A stretch of 64,000 nt of DNA, taken from positions 992,001 to 1,056,000 of the forward strand of contig CANTUQ010000003.1 in assembly GCA_947683425.1 (NCBI GenBank), read 5' to 3'. The translations under genes and the position numbers were made by a program. Under the pieces are notes generated by a model. The model did not search any database. It was not told the DNA's origin and worked only from the letters and a program-made list of their open reading frames with translations. Source of the DNA: Excoecaria cochinchinensis (Eukaryota > Streptophyta > Magnoliopsida > Malpighiales > Euphorbiaceae). Positions 22,048 to 34,547 of this stretch are shown piece after piece (within the stretch, counting starts at the first letter, position 1; each line of letters begins with the position of its first letter).

Positions 22048-24784
22048 TGTAACACCCTTACTAAAAGAATACTACGACACTAAGCGATTACTGAGATTTT
22101 TTTTTTATATATATATACTTAACCAATATAATATTCACTTATTACAAGCCTTTTTAATAATTGTTGGTTACGAGTTTTGCTTGCCGATTTACCTATAACT
22201 ATCCAGTCTACTATTTATTTGGTAAAAATTTCGGCAGTATAACGGTCTAAAACTTAACCTACCCAACCTGCATAGCAAACAATTCCAAAGCCCCGAGGGG
22301 CACAACAATTTATAAGTAGTACAAATATTTCTATCACATACATTCCATGGCAAATCTCATAACACAAGTCATTATACATATATACGTATTCATACGTGTC
22401 CATTATACATTTCAAACTTAAACTTTCAAAGTTGGCTACATATATATACATGACGCTCAAAAGACACCTCCATCTTCTCTTTCTTCTTCAAAACTATGAT
22501 CCCAAGTATGCTTTGCTCCACTCACAAGCTAGGACCTACATGCAGTAAACACTACGTGCTGAGCATTAAACATGCTCGGTGGTGGCTATAAATTTATGAA
22601 TTTCCATTATTATACCCAAAATTCATTAATTACACAATCAAACACTATTATCACTTCACTTTTCATTTTATTCTATTAAATACCATCACTATGGTAAAAT
22701 TTTATTTTAGTCCCTAATTTTTCAATTAATTACAAAATTGCCATTTTTACACTATAATTACCATTTTGCCACTAGTTCATTTGTTTTTCATCTTAAATCC
22801 ATTAATTGGCATGCAAATACCACTTTCATGCCAAATTACATTTTAGTCATCTGAAACTCAAAAAATTCATTTTTAACCCGTTTATACCATTTTTACCCGT
22901 TTGACTCATTATTTAGGTAAATTACCATTTTAGCCCTAAACTTTTTATTTTCTTTCAATTAAGTCCTTTTTCACTCTAATTCTCATTTTTACTTTACTTT
23001 TTACATTTTTAAGCCTAGTATAATACCAGCAGAAATCTTTAGACCGGATATACGGGACGTGGACCCTACAAGTCTACTACACTGCATTAAGGAATGACCT
23101 CGAAGGACCACTCCATCACTTTCACTGAACATATAATGTATAACATATAGCATATAACACTTATCAGTACACTATGGGAGACCATCGCGAATCTGCCATA
23201 GTAAAGCAAGTCGCCATAACTTGCACTGCAGAATAGGTGTCACTATGGCTAGCCAAACATATTTTGAACTAGATTTAGATCGCTAGACCACTACTAAGGG
23301 TAAAATTTTGTCAATTTTCTTAAGTCCAATTTTCACATTTAAACACTTTCACATACGTTTACATTTTATTTTCATTTCATTACATTAGTTACACAACATA
23401 TTCATCATTTTTGCACATTTTATGAATTATCTCGTCATAATTCATTATTTTCACATTAAGCATAATGTAACTTTACACTCTAAAATATTCGCACATATTC
23501 CAAAAATTCCAAATCAATTTATGGACACTTCTTTTCATGTCTAGATTCATTTTATGCCATTAAACCTCAAATATACACAAATTATTTTAATTTCATTTAA
23601 GCATTCTAAATGTCATTTGAAAGGCCTTTAATCACTTTTCTAAGCTTATTTTTAATTAAGCATGCATTTAACACAAGTTCACCTAAGTTACATAATGTAA
23701 ACACATCCAATTTTGAAGGAAATTGAACGATTTTATAGCTATTAACCTTATACACTAGCTCAATCTCTCCTAAACTTCCATTTCCTTACCTTTCTTTTTT
23801 GAAGCTTGATCACCTCCTTAAGTATCTACATGGGTCAGAATTACACATCAACTTTTCACAAAAAAATTGATCTATTTTGCTCAAAATAACCTAATAAATG
23901 AAATCTAAGGACCAAACTACATCTCTAGGCACCCTTAAACTAAATTTAAAACTTAAATCTTACTTACCCAAAGTCAAGCTATTTACTTTGTCCCTTGATT
24001 TCACCCACTTTTCTTACTCAAATCAAAGGCTATGGACCTTAAAGTTCTTGTAGGGAGGCTGAATCACACTTAAAATGTTTGGATTTAGTGAGAAATTAGG
24101 AGAAGAATTGAAGAAATTGAGAGAGAGGAGGAGAAGGGTTCGGCCAGGCATGAGGGAGAGGGAGGCTGGAGGAGATAAGGATTCCATCCAACAAATCTGC
24201 CTCCATTATGGCTAATAAAGTGGTCTAATTGGGTGGGGCCCTGGTCCAACCTTAAGCCCATACTCACAAGCCCAAAATGCAAATTTTAAGCTCATAATGC
24301 AATTTTTCTGTGTTTTTCTCACTTCCTAAATCCATTTCATCCCAAATTTGATTCTATAATTCATAACATGTAAAAACTAAGCTGTACACAAAATTTCAAC
24401 TCAATTGGAGTCCATTTTTAGTCCGATTCAATCAGATCGGTCCAATTTAATATTTTTACTGTCAATAAATTCTAAATATTAATTTAAGCAAATTTGCAAT
24501 TTTTGGTGATTTTTGGAGCTCATTTACTATTTTTAAAGGCTCGGTCAAACTATAGTCAAACTAGTTCCTATTTGAACCGAACCGTGACTTTTTTGTATTT
24601 TCGACTTTTGGAGGCCTATTTGACCTCAATTTCACTCCAAAATTTAACCGGGGACTCATCGTGAGTAATATTTTTTGATTGTCAAATAAAATATTTTTTA
24701 TCTCCGGGTGTATTTTTTGCCCCGAAAGACTATTCACTATCAGAAAATACTACTCACGACTGACCCGATATTAGGACCATTGCA
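22048..24784 (-). repeat. T5 3' LTR
   Basis: 2737 bp. Plus-strand start TGTAACACCC, end GGACCATTGCA, followed by the polypurine tract. The sense strand has a CT-rich leader near 24150-24090 and a donor-like GGGTAAGTAAG near 23961-23969. A stem GAGCAT/ATGCTC at 22561-22577 sits where other chromovirus LTRs have CTAAGC/GCTTAG. Confidence 0.87.
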
Positions 24785-24800
24785 ATTCTCCCCTACTAAA
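24785..24800 (-). promoter_or_regulatory. T5 polypurine tract
   Basis: Minus-strand TTTAGTAGGGGAGAAT ends exactly at the LTR start TGCAATGG. It is nearly identical to the T1 tract. Confidence 0.85.
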
Positions 24801-25095
24801 AGAAATTTTGTCCTCAAAATTTACTTATATTGAAGAGCAGAGGGTACTGTTGCCTTATTGTTGCTTCTGGTTCCCATGTAGCCTCTTTCATATTGTAATG
24901 GTTCCAAAGCACCTTCACTAGTGGAATATGCTTGTTCCTGAGTTGTCTGATCTCTCTAGCTAGAATCTTCACTGGCTTTGCTTAATAAGTTAGATCAATC
25001 TCCACTTGATTCTCCTCTAGTGTGATTACATGACTAGGATCAGACATGTATCTTCGGAGCATTGACATCATAGATCTTTGCTAACTCGGATGGCA
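24801..25095 (-). pseudogene. T5 chromodomain tail of integrase
   Basis: Between about 24990 and 24835 (minus) the reading KILAREIRQLRNKHIPLVKV followed by LWNHYNMKEATWEPEA and YPLLF is open. This is a complete chromodomain core with the expected aromatic residues (W in VLWNHY, W in ATWEPE). Stops appear only after it, close to the polypurine tract, and in the linker before it. In the family this module reads histone methylation and guides integration into heterochromatin. Confidence 0.85.
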
Positions 25096-26204
25096 ACTTC
25101 AACCGGTAAGCTACAAAACCTACTCCCTAAAGTATCTCATAGGGGCTAATAAATCTCGAACTCAACTTGCCCTTCTTACCGAATCTCCAAATTTTCTTCC
25201 ATAGAGATACCTTCAAAAACACTCTATCTCTGGCTTGGAATTTTATAACTTTTCTTTTCAAATCTGCATAAGATTTCTGGTGATTCATCTCTTCCTTCAA
25301 TCTATCTTTAATGACTCACACTTTTTCCTCCGTGTCATGAATTAAATCAGGCCCTACTAACCTCTTTTCACTGAATTTTGTCCAGCACAAAGGAGTTCTA
25401 CACTTCCTTCTATAAAGTGCTTCGTAAGGTGCCATTTTAATGCTAGACTGGTAGCTATTGTTATAAGCAAACTCTGTCAAAGACAAGTATCTCTCCCAAC
25501 TGCTACCAAACTCTAGCACACAGCATCGCAACATATCTTCAAGTACCTAAATCACTCGTTTTGGCTGACCATTTGTCTGAGGGTGGAATGCTATGTTGAA
25601 GTGGAGTCTAGAACCCAAAGCTTCTTGCAACTTTTTCCAGAACTATGAGGTGAACCTAGGATCCCTATCAGAAATAATGGATGAAGGCACTCCATTCAAT
25701 CTCACTATCTCATTAATGTAGATCTCTGTTAGCTTAGTCAAAGGGAAATCCATTCGTACTGGCAAGAAATGAGCAAACTTGGTGAGTTTATCGATGATCA
25801 CCCACACAGCATCATGCTTCCTTTGAGTTACAAGCAATCCGGTAACAAAATCCATGGTCACTCGGTCCCATTTCCATCCGGTATTGAGGTCGGTTGAAGT
25901 AAACTTGATGGAACCTGATGCTCTACTTTAACTTGCTGACATATTAAACACTTGCCCACAAACTTGATCACAACATGCTTCTTACCTGGCCATCAATAAA
26001 AAGCTTTCAAATCCTGGTACATCTTGTTACCGCCAGGATGCATCGTATAGCTACTGTGATGTGCTTCAATGAGGATGATTTTCTTCAGTACCTCCTAATT
26101 TGGGACACATAGCAGTTTCTTATGGTAGAGGCTACCATCATCACTGAGAGAATAATCCATACTATTGCCATCTTTAACCTTGCTTTCAATGGCCACCGAT
26201 CGCT
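25096..26204 (-). pseudogene. T5 integrase (zinc domain, core, C-terminal)
   Basis: Fragments in order: zinc region (HPGGNKMYQDLKAF near 26050, then degraded), core with MDFVTGLLVTQRKHDAVW (first Asp, about 25861) and IISDRDPRFTS (second Asp, about 25650), the GQPKRVIQVLEDM region where the catalytic Glu position is Lys, then SIKMAPYEALYRRKCRTP and a GPY-type region down to about 25130. Several stops and frameshifts are present. It is interrupted at 26205-28369 by a solo LTR. Confidence 0.86.
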
Positions 26205-26209
26205 CATCT

Positions 26210-28364
26210 TGTAACACCCCAATGCCCCTTAGGAGGATATAGGAGTGCTAAGGACACTTACTCTTCCATATCACATTAACAATAATTATCTAAACTTATA
26301 AGATGACTTAAAATAACACACGTTAAAAATCGTCATTAATATTGTCTAATTAAAGTTTACATTTGAAAGTACAAAATTTGAAATATACATTTGCATATTC
26401 TTGATGTACAAAATTTGAAATATACATTTTGAAATATACAAAATAGAACATCATCTATACAATACAAAAGTTCAAACCTAGCTAGAAGACTTCGAAACTC
26501 CTCCTAGGGGCCAGCAAATGTTCCTCTCAAAAACTTAAGCTTCCATGCTATAAACCTACATGGGAGATTAACACCCGTGCTAAGCTATGGCTCAGTAGGG
26601 ATACAAACAAAACACAGTATGCTACAAGAAATCACAATTTAACATATAATAATATAACATGTTATAGATAAATAATAAGTCAAATACTTAATAATACATT
26701 CTTCACGTCATTATTATCACTACATGTTATCAATGCAATACACTTTGAATTGTTACTATATTATGGCAAATATTACATATAACATATAACTAAAAATAAT
26801 CAATAAAAATAAAATAATCTTAGTATAGCCTTAATCAATATATTAGTGGATAATGGGAACACTAGATACTATTCAGATATAGATCACTAAATACTGGGGA
26901 AAAAATAATATTATCACTGGAGATATGAAAATCTCAAATCACTAAATACCAAACGGTATTAACACTGGATACGCTCAGGTATTGACATTGGCAGCTACAA
27001 ACACTAACCCATATAGGCATGCCTACCTATCCACGACTCGACTACAAGCCAAACAATTAATCTACTTAATGCTCAAGTAAATAAATACATTTATCATTCA
27101 TAATCTAATATAATAATGCACACAAATTAGGTCAATTAACTAATATTCATGCACTTTAACAGTGTCACGCTGGCGATAGACCAAAAATATACCTTCTGTC
27201 TCGCTTGCGGCAGAGCCCGTGCACGCGATAGAACACTACAGTCACCTCTGTCACGCTCGCAACAGAACAAGGACTAGCAAAACCTTCCTGCGGAGCACTC
27301 TGTCTCACTCGTGACCCTTGTCGCACCTGGGATAAAGCCTAAACTTTGTGTTCAAACTCCAACCTTTACAATTCTCAAGCACATACTTTTCACATACTCT
27401 CCTATAGTCACATGTATGATTTCTATCATCGATCATGCAAAACAAGCTATCATATACAATTAACTTTCTCACACACCACTTGTAATAATCATATAGACCA
27501 CATTTAAATAGTCAAAACTTTACACAACTTCAAGTTATTAATAAAGCATTACACAACTCTTCAATATTAACCCATATTATATTAAACAACTAAAAAAGCC
27601 GTTGAACTCTTTCAAGGCCCATAATTTTCCCCCAAACTATACATGTATACATCTATTTAAAATTCAATAAAAATCCCAAACCTTTTTGAAACTAACTCCT
27701 TCAATCTTCATAAATAAAGTAACCTTCTCTTTACCCTTTACACTCTTGCTTGATTCTCTAACTTCAAACTAACATATACTTGAATGAGAAGGAGAACAAA
27801 GAAAGGATACAAATAAACTAATCCCTTGGATGAAATCAACTAAAGAAGAAGAAAAGAAGAACAATGCAAACTTACCTTACTTAACCAATAACTCCACACA
27901 ACTCTGAAATCTTTTGCACAATCAATACTAATTCAATAGACTCAAGATTGAAGATTAAGAAAAGAACAATGAAAAACAAAGTAGAGAGAATATATTTGAG
28001 GGAGTGTCTGAACCAAATGAAGAACAAGGAACAAAATCTGCCTCTCCACCCACTATATATATTGCATGCAGAATCCTAGGTGTCAAGATGTAAACCATGT
28101 AGTGCTAGGTGGCAAGATGTGAACTCTACACATGGATCCCACTCACCACTAATTAAAGTTAATTAATCTTACTTAACTTCATTAATCCTCACTTAACACT
28201 AATCATGTAAAATTACTCTTTAGTCACTAAACTATTTTCATTCAGGGAATTAAGTCCTTAATTCTCAATTTCAATTTAGTCCAAAAACTATAAACCCTAA
28301 ATTAAACTCACTTAATTACTCTAATCATGCTCAATACTTCTAGAGTGAATTTCGAGCCATTACA
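26210..28364 (-). mobile_element. Solo LTR (chromovirus type) nested in T5 pol
   Basis: 2155 bp, plus-strand start TGTAACACCCC, end GCCATTACA. Flanked by perfect target duplications CATCT (26205-26209 and 28365-28369), so both ends are defined and no internal region is present. It has the family LTR hallmarks: stem CTAAGC/GCTCAG at 26580-26595, palindrome TAGGCATGCCTA at 27014-27025, a GC-rich cluster with TCGC/GCGA words (27165-27320), and a donor-like GGTAAGTTTG on minus near 27875. Confidence 0.93.
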
Positions 28365-28369
28365 CATCT

Positions 28370-29171
28370 TGCTTCTAGGTTGCCTTCACTTGCTGTATAA
28401 AGTTAGGCTTCACTTGCATTTCAGCTATCAATGCTCCATCTTGGGCTAAGCTTAGATTGACATTTATAGCCCGAAGAGCTATAAACACTATCATTAGTCA
28501 TTTACACTTATTAATCACTTTAAACACATCCATTTAAAATATTCAAACTACCTGACCAAAACTTTCTGTTGAGTGCATCACCCACTACATTCGCTTTTCT
28601 TGGATGGTAGTCGATAGAACAGTCATAATCTTTAATCAACTCCAACCAGCATCTCTGTCTAAGATTAAGTTCCTTTTGGCTAAGCAAATATTTTAAACTC
28701 TTGTGATCTATATAAATGTAGTATTTCTCTCCATACAGGTAATGCCTCCAAATCTTTAAGGCAAAAATAATGGCTGCCAGCTACAGATCATTAGTAGGAT
28801 AATTCTTCTCATGAATCTTAAGCTGTCGGGAGACATAAACAATCACCTTGCCTTTCTGCATCAACACACAGCCTAAACCATTTCTGGAGGCATCACTGTA
28901 GACCATAAAGTCCTTGCCTAATTCTGGTTGAGTAAGTATAGCTTCTGTCAACATACTTTTAAGTCTCTCGAAGCTCTCTTGGCATTTATCAGTCCATTTA
29001 AACTTTATGCTCTTCTGTAGCAGTCGAGTCAGAAGAACTGCAATAGTGGAAAAACCCTGCACAAATCTTCTGTAGTACCCGGCCAAACCCAAGAAACTTT
29101 TGACTTCTATAATATTCTTAGGTGGCCTCCACTAGAGAATTGCTTCAATCTTTGTAGGATACACTTTTATG
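28370..29171 (-). pseudogene. T5 RNase H and RT C-terminal fragment
   Basis: The minus reading from 29171 starts TKIEAIL-stop-WRPPKNIIEVKSFLGLAGYYRRF (RT thumb/connection). It passes through RNase H (VYSDASRNGLGCVLMQKG, YPTNDLxLAA, then DHKSLKYL and DYDCSIDYHP near 28620) and decays toward 28400. A roughly 100-bp AT-rich stretch near 28450-28550 interrupts the end. RT upstream of this point was separated by Ogre-A at 29172. Confidence 0.85.
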
Positions 29172-31451
29172 TGTAGACACCGGGTCCTGAGGCAGCCTAG
29201 ATAAAGGTTACCCAGTGATGAAAAAGATGCTTGTTCACAGGCAAAAAGGTTAGAAGTGATGATTTCCTTGTTGAACCACTTCTTTTTAAATAAAAAATTT
29301 ATAATTATTTTTGTTTATGGGGTTTTTTGTCGCCCCCGCTGCGCTACTTGTGTGGCACCTACTGGCAGAGTGCGCGAGGTGCAACGTCTACATGCAGGCT
29401 CACGAGGTACCGTGTACAAAACCTATCCTGGCACAACGCGCAACCTACAGGGCCGCACCTCGTGCATATGAGGCCACACCTCACGCAATGCAAGGCACGG
29501 TCTCTTGCGCACGAGGCAAGGCCGCCCTGCATAAGGCCTCACCTCGCGCCTGTGAGGTACGGCCTCTAGCACGAGGGTCACACCTCGTGCGTCTCCTACA
29601 TCGTTAGGACTTCATTTTTTCCTAGATTTTCGCGGATTTGAGTTAAAATTTGAATTAAACTCAAATTCTTTTTTCGGATTTTCAAAAGGATAAAACTTGA
29701 TTTTTAATGGATAATTAGGGATTTTAATGGGATTGAAAATACTCCTAAAACTTAATTTTTTTGAAAATATCATATAAAGAGAAAAAGTTAGAACACCACA
29801 GGAGAGAACATTAGAACTGCAAAAAAATAAATTATGAAAAGGAAGATTTTTGAGAGTTAAGAAGGTTTTTTGAAAATTCTAAAATAGTTCTTGAGCCGAA
29901 GAAATTAATTCTTTGTGTTTAATATTTGATTCTCATTATCTGATTTCTTTAAAAATAAGAGTTTTCAAATTCAGTTTTAGTGAAAGAAAGCTTTGATCCA
30001 AGCTTTCTTTATTCCTTTTTTTCAAGCAATCGACGAGGAAATCAATCCGTTCTTCTTTTACAGCCAAAATCAAACCTCTGAGGGTAAATTTACAAGTTAG
30101 AGCTAATCCTTTTTTCTTTCCTTACTTTGTGTTGTTCATTTTTTTTCTCCATTGTAATTACTGTAAACTATTATTAGTTTATTTGTTGTCATTTGTTATA
30201 ATCAACAAGAACTTAGATTAATCTAATCGATTTACTGATATGATGCATGGAATGTAAGTTGAATCTGTAGAATATCTAGCATTAATTTTGTTTTTCATTT
30301 GATTTTACTTTTGGTCATTAATCTACTTTGTTAATTTCCAGTGTTTTTTATCAAAAATCATTTTTCCGTAGTAATCATAAATATTTTTCTCAATTAGTAT
30401 TATTTATTGTATTTTCTTCATTTAATTGCTTATTTCTATTATATCATATTCTGTACATTTGATTAAATTTGTTAACATTTTTTTTCTTGTTTTTGTTGTT
30501 CACCAAACTTATTTATTTCACTTTGAATAATATTCCTGGGCAAGCTAGAGAATCAAGAGATTAAGAGCTTTCAAAGTTTGGTTTGCATTTTAATTTTTGT
30601 ATTTCCCTTATTTTATTATTTTGTATGTTTTATGCAAAATAGTATTTAGATGCGTTTGTTTTAAAAAAAAAATCATATTTTTTTACAACAATAAAAATTC
30701 GGATTTTTATTAATAAAATAGGACCAATATCATGATTTTAGCCAATAAACTTTCATTTTCGAAAGGGAGTTAATTCTCATAAAATGGAATCCAATTATCC
30801 TTATGTTTTATCGCCCAAAATAACTCTCAAATTTTTTAAGTTAACACAAGGGAACCAATGTTCCTAAAATCTAATAAATGTCCCAATTTGTGTATTATGT
30901 ATTTTATTTTATTCTTTTTTGTGTATTATTTATTTTGGGCTCTTGTAATTAATTTTGAGACAATTTTTTTCATTTATTTATTTATACTTTTTTATTTTGA
31001 GGGATTTTTCTGTTCCATTTTTTACTTGTAATTTATTTATCACTTTCTTTATTACTTTCTTTACTGCTTTCCAAAAATGCTTGAAATACGCTTTAATTTT
31101 ATTGCATGATCGCATGATATGAGAGATGAAATTTCAATTGCTAAAAAACTCATTTATAACTTAACTTAAGGCATTAATAAGAGTGAAGTTCCAAACACCT
31201 TCTCCGGTTTAAGACCCTCGAGGTTAGATGACCTTTCCCAATTTATTGTAAATTGGGTGGCGACTCCAAAATACCTCAAAGGTGCCTAAAGGTTTCATGG
31301 GATTAGATGAACTTCCCAATGTTCCATTGGGTAAGGAATTCCAAAATATCTCGTGTTACCCAAGATCAAAAAGATGCCAACCATCCCGGGCCCTAAAAGT
31401 GGGAATCCGGGGACCCCGACTTCCAGCCGGGTGTAGGCAGCATGCGTCACA
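29172..31451 (+). repeat. Ogre-A 5' LTR
   Basis: 2280 bp from TGTAGACACCGGGTCC to GCATGCGTCACA. The start matches the reverse complement of the end of the solo LTR at 47309 and is similar to the Ogre-B LTR start. A GC-rich cluster (29330-29605) of GAGGC/GCCTC and CACGAGG/CCTCGTG words lies near the start. A conserved stretch near the end (AAATTGGGTGGCGACTCCAAAATACC, split at 31251-31276) is shared with Ogre-B. Confidence 0.86.
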
Positions 31452-31452
31452 G

Positions 31453-31469
31453 TGGCGACTCCGCTGGGA
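31453..31469 (+). promoter_or_regulatory. Ogre-A primer-binding site, tRNA-Arg type
   Basis: TGGCGACTCCGCTGGGA, one base after the LTR end, complementary to the 3' end of plant tRNA-Arg(ACG), the primer used by Ogre/Tat elements. Confidence 0.85.
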
Positions 31470-32003
31470 AGGATCGAAACTTTGCTTCAAAAGTTACTTA
31501 AGTTAAAATTAAAATTGAGTTTTTAAGAATCAAAAATTCCATTTTTATTCAAAAAACTTTGCATTGCATCCATTACAGCCTTAGAATTATGCTAATTAGT
31601 CCCTTATTTTACCCCGATGCATTCTTGAAACACAACCCTACTTTCATTCATTGTAGGGAAGTGCTCAGGATAATCACTAGCCCAAGCCATGTACCATTAA
31701 TGGTACATCAAATGGGGACCCGATCAGTCGTTATGCTCATGATGAGCTAGACCCATTGGCAGGGACCATGCTTGGGTAGACCTAAAGTAACACCACCTTT
31801 GACCAAAACTCATGTAATGGCAATAGAAACATCCACTATGTGATACATACCCTAATAATGTGCTTGCTATATGGGCCCTTATATATTGAACAAATTTAAA
31901 CATATTAATTGGACACTCATCAAAGGCTCTCATGCCCCGGTAGGCCCATTTTTAGTCTATTTGAAAGGTCCAAATATATAATGGCCAAAACACATATGCA
32001 TGT
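31470..32003 (+). other. Ogre-A leader, non-coding
   Basis: Collinear with the Ogre-B leader at 34548-35078 (shared words GGATAATCACTAGCCCAAGCC and GGCAGGGACCATGCTTGGG). It ends at CATATGCATGT where Ogre-B inserted; Ogre-B continues this sequence with ACATTAGAT. Confidence 0.82.
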
Positions 32004-33113
32004 TGTAGACATGGGGTCCCAAGGCAGCCCAAATCAGGGTTACCCAACGATGAAATCAGATTTTTATTTATAGGTAAAAAGAAAGTTGAAAGTGATGGTT
32101 TTCTTGTCATGTTTGCTTTTGAAAAAAAATAATGAAAATAAAATATTTTAAAATAAAAAAGGGAGTTTTGAAATTATAGTGCTTTTGTCAAAATTATTAT
32201 CTAAAAAAAAATTCGGCCGTCGACCGTGTCGGCAGCGCGCGCAGGCATGGTCACCCGCAACCCGCGCAAGGTGTCACCCGCGTCGTGCGCGCGCGGGCAG
32301 TAACGCCCGTCGCATATGCCGATGGGTGTCGCTCGGCCCTTTCACCCGTCTAGCAGCCCTTTGGGCATTTTTTTTGCCAATTTTGAGTGTTTTTACTCAT
32401 TTTTTTGGTAGAATTTAATTTTAAAAATCTTTTTGTCTTCTAAACCTTTAAAATTCTTCAATTTTTTGGGTTTAATGGAAATTAAATTAATTTATTTTTT
32501 TTTATAAATTTGATTTATTTTGAGGTATAAAATGGGTTTTTTGAGAGAGAAAAGGGGGGATTTTTCTTAAGAAAAATATTTTTTCTCTTCTTCTTCTCCT
32601 CCTTCTTCTTCAAGAACAAATTCTCCTAATATTTTAAAGTTCTAAGGGATTTTCTTAAGTTTATTCTTGAGACAAAGATAACAATTTTTTGTTCTTGTGA
32701 ATTTTCTTCTTCTTTTTTAACAATTTTTTCTTGAGATAAATAAATAAATTATTTGTTCTTGTAATAAAAAATTTTCTTTTATATTTTATTTTTCTAATTT
32801 TATTCTTATAAATCACGACAAGGAAATTGATCATCTAGTTTCATTCATCAAATCAAATTTTGAGGATAAGTATTCTAGGCTCAATTTTTAATTTAATTTT
32901 TTTATTAATTTTTTGTTTATAATTAATTAGCAACCATGTAGATTTTTAGATCTATTATTGTTTTTTATTTTTGGTGTAATTTTGTTCATAGATTTAATAT
33001 ATTTTGATATGTTTTATTTATTTTATTTGTTTTTGCTTACTTGATTGTTCATCTTCTCCCTTTTTTATTATTATTATAATTACTATTACTTTTGCTATTA
33101 TAATTATTATTGT

Positions 33114-33210
<97 letters not shown>

Positions 33211-33247
33211 GTTATTCTTATTTATTTATTTGATTGTTCATCTTTTG

Positions 33248-33292
<45 letters not shown>

Positions 33293-33345
33293 TGTTATTT
33301 GTTATTATTATTGTTATTCTTGTTTACTATTATTTTAATATTATT

Positions 33346-33405
<60 letters not shown>

Positions 33406-34528
33406 CATCATCATGTATGTTTTTTTGTATGTTGTATTGTTAATATGTTAAGTTATTTTATTATGTAATTTGATTACTTTGTCACTCATAATACAGTTTT
33501 ATTTTTTAATTCATTTTCATATGTTATATGTTTAAATTCATTTTTATTACTAAAATCAATTTTGTTTGTGTTTTTTTTATTTCAATACTTATTTTTACGT
33601 GTGAGCTTTTTTCAATGGCAAAATGGGACCCCATGGAGACTTGAAGACACCATTTTGGTGAGATTTGTCATACTTTAGTATTTTTTATACTTTTCATTAT
33701 TTTGATTTTATTTTTTTTATTATGTAATTTGTAATAAATTTATTTATTTTTATGCGTGTTAATTAAAAGTCACAAAAAAGTTTTATATTAATAAATTGGG
33801 ATCTTTTTCTAATAAAATGGGACCACTGTCCTAATTTTAACCCATAAAAACTCACTTTTAAAAAGAAGAGTTAACTTTCTCAAAATGAGATCGCTCATTC
33901 AAATTTTCCTAATAATGCATAAAAATAACTCTTCGACTTTCTAAGTGAAAATGAAGGAACTAATGTCCCTATCCTAAATAATGTCCCGATTTATGAATGT
34001 TTATTTACTTATATAAGTTTGCTATTTATTTATGTTATGTTTGATTTTATTTGGAGGATTGTATATTTTGTCCCAAATTTTAATACATTTTTATTTTGGG
34101 GGATTGTATTTTGTCCCAATTTTATCTTTCTTTTATTTTTTGTGGCTTGCTTTATTTTACTGCTTTCTTTACTGTTTTCTTTCGTGCTTGGTTTGTGCTT
34201 TATTTTTTTAATGCATGACCGTGTGAGAAGAGAGATAGAAATTTAAAATTAAAAACCTAGTTATAATTAACCAAGGCACTAATAAGAATAAAGTTTCGAA
34301 TCTTTCTTTGGTTTAGACCCCCGAGGTTAGACGAACTTTCCCAATTTCTTGTAAATTGGGTGGCGATTCCAAAATACCTCAAAGGTGCCTAAATAGATGA
34401 TCTTTTCAGTGTTTTATTGAGAGGAGGTGTCTAAAATATCTCATAATTGCCCAAGGTCAAAAGACGTAAACCCTATCGGGCCCTAAAGGCGGGTTTTCGA
34501 GAAGCGATCGGGTCCGGCGCGCATCACA
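32004..34528 (+). repeat. Ogre-B 5' LTR
   Basis: 2525 bp from TGTAGACATGGGGTCCC to GCGCATCACA, preceded by CATGT (possible left target copy, 31999-32003). A GC-rich cluster with CGCGCG, CACCCG and CGGGTG words is at 32213-32345. It contains the ATT/ACT microsatellite absent from Ogre-A. Confidence 0.86.
33065..33415. repeat. (ACT)n-(ATT)n trinucleotide microsatellite in Ogre-B LTR
   Basis: About 17 ACT units (33114-33160) followed by long ATT runs (33160-33211, 33249-33294, 33350-33402), then ATC units. A frame of Ile, Tyr or Leu runs results; it is not a gene. Confidence 0.95.
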
Positions 34529-34529
34529 G

Positions 34530-34547
34530 TGGCGACTCCACTGGGGA
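34530..34547 (+). promoter_or_regulatory. Ogre-B primer-binding site, tRNA-Arg type
   Basis: TGGCGACTCCACTGGGGA, one base after the LTR end, with a single base different from the tRNA-Arg(ACG) complement. Confidence 0.85.

Larger units (their letters stand above)
22048..29171 (-). mobile_element. T5: Tekay-like chromovirus, 3' part, cut by Ogre-A
   Basis: From low to high coordinates: 3' LTR, polypurine tract, chromodomain, integrase, a nested solo LTR, RNase H and the end of RT, where the reading stops at the Ogre-A LTR. It is on the minus strand. The rest of RT, protease, gag, PBS and 5' LTR must lie beyond the nested insertions and are not in this window. It is more diverged from T1, T3 and T4 than they are from each other. 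Confidence 0.88.
29172..32003 (+). mobile_element. Ogre-A: Ogre/Tat element, 5' LTR and leader only
   Basis: An LTR (29172-31451), a tRNA-Arg primer-binding site and about 530 bp of leader, then interrupted by Ogre-B. It is inserted into T5 RT; the left target copy would be TTATG (29167-29171). Its internal region and 3' LTR would lie to the right of Ogre-B and the insertions inside it, outside the window. Confidence 0.82.

Noticed and set aside
22254..22460. 68-codon frame in T5 LTR
   Set aside because: Lies inside an LTR, has no domain, and its composition is as expected by chance.
29311..29607. Three overlapping open frames near the Ogre-A LTR start
   Set aside because: They arise from the GC-rich CACGAGG/GAGGC word cluster, overlap one another on the same strand, and match no family.
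33004..33468. Frames of long Ile, Tyr or Leu runs up to 154 codons
   Set aside because: Translation of an ATT/ACT microsatellite inside an LTR; not coding.
31453..34547. tRNA genes at the TGGCGACTCC sites
   Set aside because: Only 17-18 bases complementary to a tRNA 3' end next to LTR ends; they are primer-binding sites, not tRNA genes.
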